20,207 bases of DNA from Lingula anatina. Lineage: Eukaryota > Brachiopoda > Lingulata > Lingulida > Lingulidae. A program made the position numbers and the translations under genes. Below, piece after piece: positions 1 to 9,655 of this stretch. The stretch's first letter is position 1; the number at the start of each line of letters is the position of its first letter. The notes beneath the pieces are model-generated. The model was not told the origin of the DNA and did not search any database. It saw nothing but the letters and a program-made list of their open reading frames with translations. The DNA is taken from contig NW_019774036.1 of NCBI RefSeq assembly GCF_001039355.2, positions 137,311 to 157,517 on the forward strand, written 5' to 3'.

Positions 1-246
1 TGATGATCCATAATTATATTTTTTCGCCATGATTTCTTCTTTAAAACTGGAACTGAAAAGGAAAAAATATTAAATGAAACTAGTATGTTTAACTTAGGGA
101 GTTCAGTCTAATACTATATATTTTACGTAATCTAATGCATATGTAAATATTTCACCAGCTATCTATCTATGTACTTGTACATATGCCAAGTACAGGTCTC
201 AAACATTCACCACTTACCGCTTATAGCAAATATTGTGGGTATCTGT

Positions 247-2148
247 TTACTCCAGAGTGGGGTCGTACTTTTTCAAAAGCTTAAAAAGAAACAATATTGT
301 AGAACCAAACTATTAATGAAATTTTCCGAAATACTGTTCATTACAAATATGAACCATTTTTATAAGCTTGTAATATCACTGTAGACTTTCAGTTTCCATG
401 AACTAATTGCAGCCAAGTCAAATGCGCTTGCTGTCAGAAAAAAATGAAAGGTGATTGTTTAGACAAAATTATCTTAAACTTCCTCTCAAGTATTACTTTT
501 CGATTAAATCGGGTATTTAATCCTTTCTATAGATTATTTCAAGAGGTAACAAAATCTTTTTTACAACTAGAGGTACATATATCCAACTAAAATGATTCAA
601 ACAGTTAAAAAGAGCGATTGTTTTCATAGTAATAATGATATACAAAATCGACCATACCTTTTCACATAATTCAATACATTCATCATTGTCTGTTTGCCCA
701 TTTCCTGAATAAAATAATCAGCTGCCATTATATGCGCATTGCCATGACGTATACACATGCATTTACCTCATCCGCCCCACTCTCCTTCAAAACCCACGAA
801 ACTTCGCTTTATTTTACACTAAGACGCCAGATTTGTTACGGATGATCCCTTTTACGAGCATTGTCATTACGAACACTTAAAGGGATAATAACTCTTCGTG
901 TGATATCTATATTTCACAATAAAAACGTTGTGAACAACTCATAGAAATATAACATATTCTGTTTTACCACAAAAACGGCAGTTATAGCTATTATTCAGAT
1001 ATCTGAGCTTGTCTTCAGATCACGTGACCTCCATTGATGGCTGTACTCAGTTATAATCTCTTAAGAGATTTTAACAAAAAACCAAAATGTTTAGAAAAAA
1101 ACCAGGGACTACCTTTGAATGTAAAAATGGATTCATTAACCATTGGTAAGTATGGAAAAATTGTTGTTTACTCCAGGAAAATTCATTTTTTGGCCAAAAC
1201 GAAGAGTTATTATCCCTTTAAGAACATTTTCGATCGACGGATAATGTATTTTACTGTATTGGCTTTTCAGGCAAAGAGTGCGTTCTTCTTCAGTTGTTTG
1301 AGAAACGGGACCATGTAAGACATAAGAAACACTCACCATTGGCATCTAGGTTCCCAAATTTAAACATATCATCTTCTGTCAATACTCCATTTTTATCTAA
1401 ATCACCCGCTTGAAATAGTGCGCGAGACCACAGTGGCCGAATTCTGCTATCCAGTTTGACCATATATCTCAGCATCTCACTCTGTGTGACTTCATCATTG
1501 TCTAAAAACCCAAAGAATAATGGGTATTGGCAATAATCAAAATTTCACATTCAATCGATTCACGAAAGTATTCTTTTTGATCACGCAACATTGAATGAGT
1601 TTACATATTTATCTTGTGCAATGCTTATTTTTTGGCATTATAATTCAGTTACAAATTCCAGCTGAAGTTACGTTTCTTTTAACTATTGCAGACAAAACAT
1701 GCTAAAACATACGGTCAAAGTCCATGTTAGCCAGTAACCCAATCCATTCCAGTTTAGTCATGATGCCATCGTTATTGGTGTCCGTGGCATTGCAGATTAA
1801 CTCTCCAATCTCTCTCGCTGTAAGCAGAGGCTTTGCGTCATTTACAGGAGCACAATTACTAAAACAATGTCAAATAAAATTCAAATAATTTCTCTGAAGG
1901 GTGCTTGCAATTATTGTGCTGTGACGTGAAGACAAAAGAAATATCCATATCAGCAGAAATAGCATATGAGTTTTAATTAATTATACACTGTTATAAGATG
2001 TAATGTATATAACATGTATTTATGTTATATGACGGATTCATCCTAATTATAAATGTTTACAGCTCATCGATTATTAAGTAATCCTGCGTCATTGATCAAA
2101 TGCCTAAAGCAGTTAAAAACGGATTCCAGTGGAGCCCAGACCGACAAC

Positions 2149-2179
<31 letters not shown>

Positions 2180-2260
2180 TTAAAGCATGATCCCTGGTAC
2201 TTACATGTTTGTCACCATGGAGAAAACAGACAAGGTCACTGTCATCATGTGGAACTTCAT
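247..2260 (-). CDS. Secreted four-EF-hand calcium-binding protein, copy A (5 exons)
   Basis: I read this as a spliced gene with coding exons 2260-2205, 1858-1713, 1501-1337, 704-658 and 279-247, all with AG acceptors and GT donors. The product is about 148 residues. It starts with a hydrophobic signal peptide (MKFHMMTVTLSVFSM) and has Ca-binding loops at about 45-56 (DTNNDGIMTKLE), 65-76 (DFDHNDEVTQSE), 101-112 (DLDKNGVLTEDD) and 120-131 (DANGNGQTDNDE). Cysteines at 21, 41, 132 and 136 match the paralogues. An N-glycosylation sequon (NAT) just before loop 1 is unique to this copy. The EF-hand family binds Ca2+; the signal peptide predicts secretion. Exon 4 can be read two ways. Splicing at AAG|GTATGG joins in frame to a 10-codon last exon with a pyrimidine-rich acceptor. 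Reading through instead gives a hydrophobic tail ending at a stop at 517-519 (184 residues). I prefer splicing. Its 5' flank is shortened relative to copies B and C, so expression may differ. Confidence 0.82.
876..1222 (-). mobile_element. MITE-like element with 24-bp perfect terminal inverted repeats
   Basis: Positions 876-899 (CTTAAAGGGATAATAACTCT, then TCGT) and 1199-1222 are perfect reverse complements, and the element between them is 347 bp. It is flanked by AACA on both sides (872-875 and 1223-1226), a possible 4-bp target duplication. Alternatively the TTAA inside each end could be the target, as in piggyBac-like elements. It carries no coding capacity and lies in intron 3 of EF-hand copy A. 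Confidence 0.75.
2153..2179. repeat. (AG)n microsatellite, copy A intron 1
   Basis: An uninterrupted AG run lies about 25 bases inside intron 1 from the signal-exon donor at 2204. Confidence 0.95.
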
Positions 2261-2570
2261 CTTCTATCTATCGTTTATTGCGATAGCTATGTGATAGTCA
2301 CGTCATCAGCGTGTCCGACTTGAAACAGGGATATCAAATATGATTCAAAGAGAAATTTTTGCCTATGTCATATGTCAGAGAAACCTGTTTTAATGAAAAA
2401 AATCATATACAGGAAATCATCGGTTAAGATCACGTAGGGAAGCCATTAATGTCTGCCTCGACGGCTGCCGGCATCACTAACACATGTTAATACATACCGT
2501 GAACACAAAAGGACTGGATAATGACAAATCATGAACAATCAAAACACAGTAGTTTCATAAACCAGTATTA

Positions 2571-4236
2571 CATTTTTTCACAATTATTATTGAAATGTGC
2601 ATTTGTCACTAAACAAACAGAATTTTATTTATCAAAAGCTAAAGAAAAATTAATTAGATTTGGCAGTATATTTTCTCTTCACAGTCTGATCTAACCAGGA
2701 AAATGAGGGCTGTGATAAATATTTAATACTTTAGGTACTTTAAATACATTTTAAGAATTCGATCACAGCTCCAAATCTGCTGGGCGTATATGTAATGGAA
2801 ACTTAGTCTGTTAAACTCTCGAATATAGACAATAAAATTCGCATAATTCTTATCTGTACAAGACACAGCATAAACACTTTGACATAGTCTTTTTTGTAGA
2901 CTTAGTTGCCTTAGTAGCTAACAAGTAGTGCACAGATTGCATACTGTGTTTGTTTATTTTAGGGTCCAACACGAAAAAGTTTTGTCAAAATTTCACTCTC
3001 CTGGAACCATGAATAATAAAAGATAATTCATCGTCTATCCCCGAAAAGGAACATATGTTACTGTCACAAATGCAAAACGTCCAGCTGTGAAACGTTTTCC
3101 TCACTTTTAAAATTCAATCATCACTGATTTTGTTTTTTTTTTAAATCTATCATCTAGAAGTATAACGCCGTAAAAAAGTTATAACAATCCTTTGTAAAGA
3201 GCAGTTAATTGTTTTTGGGCGACTTTTGTTTGCTTCTCACTGAATATTAAAACAAGGGGGAAAATACACCCTACCGACAGTAAAATAAACATTAAATAAA
3301 TTATTTTTACTCTCGTGATTAAAATATTAAAAATATCAAACTGTCATAGAATCTCAATTCATTTTAGGTCAACAACAGAAAACACTTTTTTCTATTGCAC
3401 CAAGTACTTGAACAAAATAAAACTTTTAACAATTTTTCTGGGGAACATTACCTAGTATTAGCCATGACACTAAGCCCCTTGAGTTACAGTTTAAATATGT
3501 ATAAAACATCCTTAATTCATGTATGATTTACCATGACTGAATCACTACAAATTATATCAGAACGCAGTATAAAAAATCAAAATTAAAATGACCTAGAACA
3601 TAGGTTAACATACGTTTCTGGAACATATACGTTATCATTTAGGGCTCTTTAATGTAAAGACATGGTAAAAATTAAAATTTGAATTTAAATTGTGGTTTCC
3701 AGAGTGATGACTTGCTGTTATTTGCCATATGACCACACCAACCGATTGTCTTCTTGTCGTTCTTAGAAAAGACTGGTAAATGCGTCCATGGAGACATCCC
3801 AAACCCCTGCTTCATACAGAACGCGTAAACTATGTTTTGTAGTAAAAAATTAAGTCGAGAAAAGAATTCGTACTGCGTATGAAAAATCAAAATCCATCGA
3901 AATCATGACATTCCATCACTCCATGGGACACATTAAAATATGGGTATTAGTTTTAACAGAAGTAGTTTTCTACACCAGTGTAACGATACTGAAGGTCCGT
4001 GTGACAGAAAGTCCGCCCTCCCTTTAGTTATAATGGTTAGGGTTAGCCTGACCTACGTGTGTCAAAATCTAGGGTTAGGTTTACTTGTACAAATGAATGG
4101 GAAGTGGACTTTATCATGGGGGGGGGGGGGGGGGGGGAGGTTCTCTGTCATGTTACACCGCACAAAATTACCTTTGCAAATCATGTTGCCAGGCATATTA
4201 TTATATTATTACATAACATTATATAGTTTTATATAG
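2571..4236. other. Spacer between units A and B, no gene seen
   Basis: AT-rich DNA with no supported exon. It holds one less AT-rich stretch on the minus strand (about 3840-3690) with an open frame ending in a Trp/Lys-rich segment; I do not recognise it. Telomere-like GGTTAGGGTTAG and AGGGTTAGG occur near 4034-4080, next to the poly(G) tract. Confidence 0.6.
4118..4137. repeat. Poly(G) tract
   Basis: Twenty consecutive G residues between unit A and unit B. Such a tract can form quadruplex structure and is a common sequencing trouble spot. Confidence 0.95.
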
Positions 4237-4526
4237 TATATTAGTAATATGTTTGGTTATAAAGTTTATTACAAAAGGATATAATAACAAAGACCTTTCA
4301 GCCACCAAACTTGTTTTTATTATGTAATAATTAGTTAATTGCCCGAGTGATGTTGAACAAAATATTCTCAAAATTACTGATGATTCACTGTATAATATTT
4401 TCCTGTCACGATGCTTTCTTAAAAACAGGAACTGAAAAGGGAAGAAATGATGTTAAATAAAAGAAGTGTAATTACTAGATCAATCCAATGATACACGTGG
4501 TGTCGGTCATGTGGCTCAAAATGCAT

Positions 4527-4580
4527 CATAATAATAATAATAAATTAATTAATTAATTAATTAATTAATTAATTAATTAA
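4527..4580. repeat. (ATA)n followed by (AATT)n microsatellite
   Basis: ATA repeats pass directly into about nine AATT repeats. Unit C has no such tract at the matching place. Confidence 0.9.
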
Positions 4581-4752
4581 TACATAACATTTTCCCAAAA
4601 ACACGTTACATTGATGCTGATCGTCTGTTATAGAATTTGCCTGAATACATTGCATAATTTGTCTTTAAAACAGGTTATTAGCATTTTGGGAGTTCAGTCT
4701 AATACTGTTTTACGTAATCTATTACAAGTGTAAATATTCCAACAAATAATTA

Positions 4753-4758
4753 TTTATT
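4753..4758 (-). terminator. Candidate poly(A) signal of EF-hand copy B
   Basis: The minus strand reads ATAAATAAATAATT here, about 85 bases after the stop of the short last exon of copy B. Copy C has the variant GATAAATAG at the matching place. The position supports the five-exon model, in which transcription continues past the in-frame TAG of exon 4. Confidence 0.45.
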
Positions 4759-4839
4759 TATCGATACCTGCACATAAACAAATTGCACGAGTCACGCATT
4801 CAAAACTTACAATTTTATGGCAAATATTGTGGTGACCAT

Positions 4840-6942
4840 TTACTCCAGCGTAGGGTCGTACTTTTTCAACATCTGAAATTGATGAAACTTATTGAGTAGT
4901 ATTTCTGGGACACTCATCATTATACATTAAGAACATTCATTTTCAAGTTTGCTGTCTCAAACGGCTTTCAGTTTCTCAACATTCATTCAAAAACAGTGTG
5001 ATGTGGTTATTCGTCAGATGGCAGCACTGTACATCAAACGTGCTTACTGTCAGGGTTGCTTCTTATTACTTTAGGCAAAGATCACCTGAATTTTTCTTTC
5101 ATAAAGTGACATGTATTTCGTATTGACATGTTTCAGCTATTTGTCAGGTATTTAATTTCTAGTATAAATGAGCTAATGAAAACGTTTTTATATGAGATAC
5201 ATGGTTCCAACATGCCTAATTTATAAGATTAAAATGTTGCTTTCAAAGCGCCATCCATATGGATATGGATACGAATATGGTTCTACAAAGTAGTAAGTAC
5301 GAACTAGGTTTTTGTTTATATTCGTACTCGTACTTCATCGCTTGCGAAACATCCTCAAATTAAAATTCTAACAGACCTTTTCACACGCCTCAACACATTC
5401 CTCCTCTTCTAACTGGCCATTGCCTGAAATAGAATCAACAGTCATTTTATGGGATGTCGGATAATTCAAGCACATGTCTTCGACATAAGTTTTATGATAT
5501 ACAGTTTGACGAACCATACATGATTATAACTAGATATAATACTTCAGACCTGTGTGTAAAAATTGATTGGCTCCTGTGGCTGATTACTATAATACAAGTT
5601 ACATCTGCTACTTTTATGACGGCATTTTTTGTTTATAACTATGTATTTAAAATAGTTTCGAGATCGCTAATGAAACTTGAACGGCAGGAATTTTACAAGC
5701 TCTAAAATGAGTTAGTATTGCTGTTAGAAGCTGTGTCTGTATGTTATAGTAAAGATGGCATGGAGTCTAAATACAACGTTATCAAAGCCGTGATCATACT
5801 CTCTTTCACTTGTAATATGTGGAGATTTCAATCAGAAAGATTGAATTTCAGAATATAACATCCCTTGTGTGTTACTTTACATTTTGATGAAAATATAAAA
5901 ATAACTTTAGTATCATTGACTAAATAACAAAAAAATTTTAAGTGAATTTCAATAAAGAAGAAAACTTGGTTTTCTTGAACTTACGTCAGTTTTACAACAA
6001 GTAGCAGAAAGCCTATATTACCAACAGTTAATTTGTTTTAATGAATATATCTTTTTAAAACTTTAACTCGTATTTTTTTGTCATTGAATGCAGATTAACT
6101 CATACTACAGATGTTTGAATAATGCTGTTATGGCGGGGGTAAAAAGCACTTACCATTGGTATCTAGTGTCAATATGTCAGACAATTCGTCTTCTGTCAGC
6201 ACCCCGTCTCCGGTAAAATCAACCATTTCAAAGAGTGCACGAGACCATAGCGGCTTAAATGTGGGATCCCCTTTGGTCAAACTCCTCAGCAGTTCACTTT
6301 CTGTGACTTCATCATTGTCTACAAAACGGAAGAATGTTGACCATTGTTGGTTAGGCATTGTTTAATTCTATGAAAATGTTCAATGTGTTGACATTTTCGC
6401 CTTATATATCTCACTGTAGATCTAGATTATTGAGAACTCAAATTACATGTAATTTTATAAAGAATTCCCACTATCTCAGTGCTATGAATATTAGCAAGGG
6501 TTGCTATCGGTGACACCATAGTAATTTATTGAAGGGAAATTTTGTGAAAATATTATAAATTATATCACGAATGTGGTTAGTTTCCAACGTGTAATATTAA
6601 CATTTCTTGTATTAAAGGAAGCTAATTTTATAATAAATGCACATACAAAATTCGGCTATGTTGCGGTGTTATAACCTTTACAAATAAAACATGCTGCAAC
6701 TTACGATCAACGTCAGAAGAAGCAATAAAAGCAGCCCATTCCAACACAGTGATAATATCGTCATTATTAGTGTCGGCGAAATCGCAAACCATTTTCCCGA
6801 TCTCCGCCGCTGTTACTTGAGGCTTTTTGTCATTTGCAGGAGCACAGTGACTAGAATAGTGTAAATTATTTCAAATAATCTTTCTGCAAGGTATTTGCAG
6901 GTATATGCTGTGTTTCAGAAGTATACGCATATTAAAATGTCA

Positions 6943-6973
<31 letters not shown>

Positions 6974-7055
6974 GCATGAGCACAAGTGCTTACATGTTCG
7001 TCGCCATGGAGCCAACACACAGAACCACAATTATCACGTGGAACTTCAACTTCAT
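4840..7055 (-). CDS. Secreted four-EF-hand calcium-binding protein, copy B (5 exons)
   Basis: Coding exons are 7055-6994, 6850-6705, 6318-6154, 5423-5377 and 4872-4840, giving about 150 residues. The start is the first ATG after a likely acceptor (CTGCAG) of a 5'UTR intron. The N-terminus MKLKFHVIIVVLCVGSMA is a signal peptide. Ca-binding loops are at 47-58 (DTNNDDIITVLE), 67-78 (DVDHNDEVTESE), 103-114 (DFTGDGVLTEDE) and 122-133 (DTNGNGQLEEEE). Residues 1, 3, 5, 9 and 12 of each loop suit Ca2+ coordination, although loops 1 and 2 have Asp where Gly is usual at position 6. Cysteines 23, 43, 134 and 138 could form two disulfides in a secreted protein. Loops 1-2 and 3-4 are only 8 and 7 residues apart, far closer than in calmodulin. 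Exon 4 can also end at an in-frame TAG (5368-5370), giving 142 residues; conservation of the last exon favours the 150-residue form. I know of no gene name. Similar secreted EF-hand proteins are reported from mollusc shell proteomes. Confidence 0.87.
6943..6969. repeat. (AG)n microsatellite, copy B intron 1
   Basis: An AG run at the same place in the gene as in copies A and C, about 24 bases inside intron 1. Confidence 0.95.
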
Positions 7056-7154
7056 TCTGCAGTTTGGTGTACTTGAATAGAAGTTAGATATCAGCTAAAT
7101 ATAAGAAAGTACAGTGAGGCCTGTTAATAATTTATAATATTTTTTTAATGAAAA

Positions 7155-7315
7155 CAACTCTCGTTTTGGACAAGAAACTAATTTTCCTGGGGTAAACGAC
7201 GATTTTCCCATACTTATCAATGGTTATTGAATCTATTCCGGCATTCAAAGTAAGTCCACGCTATTTTTTTCATAAGTTTGTTTGTAATAATCTCGTTCAT
7301 GTAAGATTTGGATAC
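7155..7315 (+). mobile_element. Partial relative of the MITE, upstream of EF-hand copy B
   Basis: The plus strand aligns with the minus strand of the 876-1222 element from ACTC.TCGTTTTGG.C through TTTTCCTGGGGTAAACGACG and CCCATACTTATCAATGG to TGTAATAATCTC. The second half of the element is missing. Confidence 0.6.
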
Positions 7316-7825
7316 ATTTGAATCTGTCTAGGTAGGAAATGGGTTTAAGACAACTAAAGCCCCACATAATATTTAACGTAATATTTACCATAGTGGATAC
7401 CAGTAGAAAACTTGAAGGGTACCATGGTCTTATATATCACAGGAAATAAATATCCCCGAATTTAATCAATGATAAATTACAAAAAATTAAAATACCCTCA
7501 AATAAACAGAGAATGTTTAAAATGGTATAAAACCCTTGCTGTGATAAACGATATCGCTGGCAAAATGATCAGGTATCATGTTTTACATGTAGGTATGACT
7601 AGATCATGATCATAAAAAATAAAGTTAGGGGTTCGATTGAACCCAAGTGTTCATATAATTCTAAAACTAAAGCTTTAAAATTCTAAAGCTGTAATATTAC
7701 ACAAAGGTGTAACAAACGAAATAGGTCACAGATATGTAATAGAGCAATTGATGAAAATATAAATGCTGTGTCAATACAAATAATCGAGCAATCGATAAAA
7801 ATATGAATATAATTTCAAAACTTAC

Positions 7826-7975
7826 CTGTTAATGTTAATGTTCAAAACAGCAACAACTTGGAGTAGAGATCTGCGACAGAAATATCCACAAAACAGGCTT
7901 CACGCGAGTCTTTTCATAAGAAATTCTAGTGAGAGCCACGTCAGCTGCTCACATACGGGGATTTGACGTACTTGA
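7826..7975 (-). promoter_or_regulatory. 5'UTR exon and promoter-proximal block, EF-hand copy B
   Basis: A strong donor (AACAG|GTAAGT, exon end at 7826) pairs with the acceptor CTGCAG just before the start codon at 7055, giving a 5'UTR intron of about 770 bp. Upstream of the donor the sequence aligns well with copy C (12714-12861), including a GAAAAGACTC...GTGAAGCC segment and a block on the plus strand reading GCTCACATACGGGG near 7946-7959. I cannot place the transcription start. No convincing TATA box is seen in this copy. Confidence 0.55.
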
Positions 7976-8167
7976 CAAAAGGTGAAAGTACATTGTAAAT
8001 GAACCCTTTAACAGTTTTCGTGCGACGTGACTGTCCGTCTTGGGAGAGTGAGGTCGAATTTGTTTTAGTCTGAAGGATATTTTGCTTACGTAAAATTGTA
8101 TGAGAGCACTTTTATCCTGTTTAAAGCATACAGACGTAATTAGGAAATTCTGTCCTGTTTAAAGCAT

Positions 8168-8171
<4 letters not shown>

Positions 8172-8239
<68 letters not shown>
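8172..8239. repeat. (AT)n microsatellite, about 34 repeats
   Basis: A pure AT tract upstream of copy B, next to two direct copies of TCCTGTTTAAAGCATACA (8115-8132 and 8153-8170). Unit C has only a short ATATATA at this place. Confidence 0.95.
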
Positions 8240-8241
<2 letters not shown>

Positions 8242-8400
8242 AATTCCCAATAGCATCTGATAAGGTCACGTACGACTATTGCCTGCATCACTTAATTACA
8301 TGTTTAAAAACCCATGAAGACAAAAGACAACATGTAATAAATCAACAGAAATACAATAAAAAGCAGTAGTGGCTCATAAACCTACCAGTATAGCATCATG

Positions 8401-9154
8401 AAAATAGGAAAAAACAAGATTACTCAACCCTTCCATCGTTTTATTGAAAAGTCGTTACATCAGCACTTTAATACGGTTTGTGACAGATGTTATTTTGCAC
8501 CTGTACAAAATTATTCCTGGTAACCAGTTTTCCTGGAAAACCTGTTTTTCGTTACTATACAATTGACCATAATGTATTTCATACATATGAATATAATAAA
8601 AAAAGCATTTAATCATGCTGAGAAAGAGTGTGACTGGTGAAGTCAAAAGTGTTTGGACGAAAGCAGTTAGTGTAACTGAACAGTTTATAATCTTTTTTTA
8701 CATGTATATTACAACACTACTACACAGAACAATTTCTATCAGGTAATGTATTTAAGCCAACTCACTATATTTTAATATTTATGAACAATTAGCAGCCGTT
8801 TGTACTGGACAATTTCTTCTTTGAACGCGTGAATTATCTACCTTTTCTCTGATAATATCTTCAAAATAGGAAGTGAAATGGAAAAAAAAACTGAATGAAA
8901 CAAGTCTATTTAGTATCAGAGTTTGCAGTGTTAAAAAGCACTATTATATATATATAAAAGTCTGACACTATAAAACACCTAAAACACTTTAGTGCCATCG
9001 AGTCTACCAGTATCTCTCGCTTCACAGTTAGCACGGAAAATGACACATTCAACACCAATGTGAATTTCATTCAATTTACTGTGTTAGCTACTCAAATTTT
9101 AAGCCACGTAAATCGTGTTCCAAAATCCCGCATCTTTTTGACCAATGATGTGTG
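8401..9154. other. Spacer between units B and C, no gene seen
   Basis: AT-rich DNA with no exon I can support. A segment at about 8835-8945 resembles the start of the duplicated units (compare GGAAGTGAAATGGAAAAAA with GGAACTGAAAAGGAAAAAA at about 48-66), so it may be a broken extra unit end. Confidence 0.5.
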
Positions 9155-9410
9155 TATATTAGTAATATGTTTGATTATGAGGTTTATTACAAAGGGATAT
9201 AATAACGAAGACCTTTTAACCACCAAACTAATTTAATTTTTTAATAATTAGTAAATTGCTCGAGTGGAGTTGAACAAAATATTCTCAGACTGATGATTCA
9301 CTATAATATTTTCCTGTCATGAAGTCTTCTTAAAAACACGAACTGAAAAAGGAAGAAATGATGTTCAATAAAACAAGTATATTAACTAGACCAACCCAAT
9401 GGCTGAACAT

Positions 9411-9412
<2 letters not shown>

Positions 9413-9441
<29 letters not shown>
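9413..9441. repeat. Poly(A) tract
   Basis: Twenty-nine A residues in the 3' flank of unit C. Unit B has the ATA/AATT tract near the same point, so this site is unstable. Confidence 0.95.
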
Positions 9442-9443
<2 letters not shown>

Positions 9444-9655
9444 GTTACATTGACTCTCATCGTCTGTTATTGAATTTGCGTGAAAACATCGCATCGTTCT
9501 TGTTTTAAACCATGGCTATTAGGCTTTTGGGAGTTCAGTCTAATACTGCATACGTTAAATATTCCGACAAATATCTATCTATTTATCGATACACAAAATA
9601 AAGGAGTCACGCATTCAAAACTTACCAATTTTATGGCAAATATTGTGGTAGCTAT

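Larger units (their letters stand above)
1..2570 (-). repeat. Tandem duplication unit A
   Basis: The left edge starts at or before the window. Landmarks shared with units B and C are the TGATGAT.CA...GAACTGAAAAGG block (1-60), GTTCAGTCTAATACT (about 101), all coding exons, and a block at 2422-2570 (for example GTCTGCC..GACGGCTGCC). It is the most diverged of the three units and is shortened between 2300 and 2420. Confidence 0.75.
4237..8400 (-). repeat. Tandem duplication unit B
   Basis: It begins with TATTAGTAATATGTTTGGTTAT, matched in unit C at about 9157, which gives a B-C period of about 4.9 kb. The GTTCAGTCTAATACT landmark at about 4690 lies about 4.6 kb from unit A and 4.8 kb from unit C. 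Introns as well as exons align with unit C, which indicates DNA-level duplication rather than retroposition. Confidence 0.8.

Noticed and set aside
517-658. Read-through tail of EF-hand copy A as the true C-terminus
   Set aside because: The tail is unlike anything in copies B and C, whereas splicing to the conserved short last exon gives a C-terminus shared by all three. It is kept only as an alternative model.
2129-2323. Plus-strand open frames across the GA tracts (also 6895-7080)
   Set aside because: They only translate the microsatellite and the antisense of the signal-peptide exon.
3672-3890. Minus-strand open frame with a Trp/Lys-rich segment
   Set aside because: Base composition is a little higher in GC, but there is no recognised domain, no convincing donor and no counterpart in the other units. 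At best it is a decayed exon fragment.
5454-5705. 83-codon plus-strand open frame with a hydrophobic stretch
   Set aside because: It lies inside intron 3 of EF-hand copy B. The matching sequence in copy C meets stops early and most of it is absent, so the frame is not conserved.
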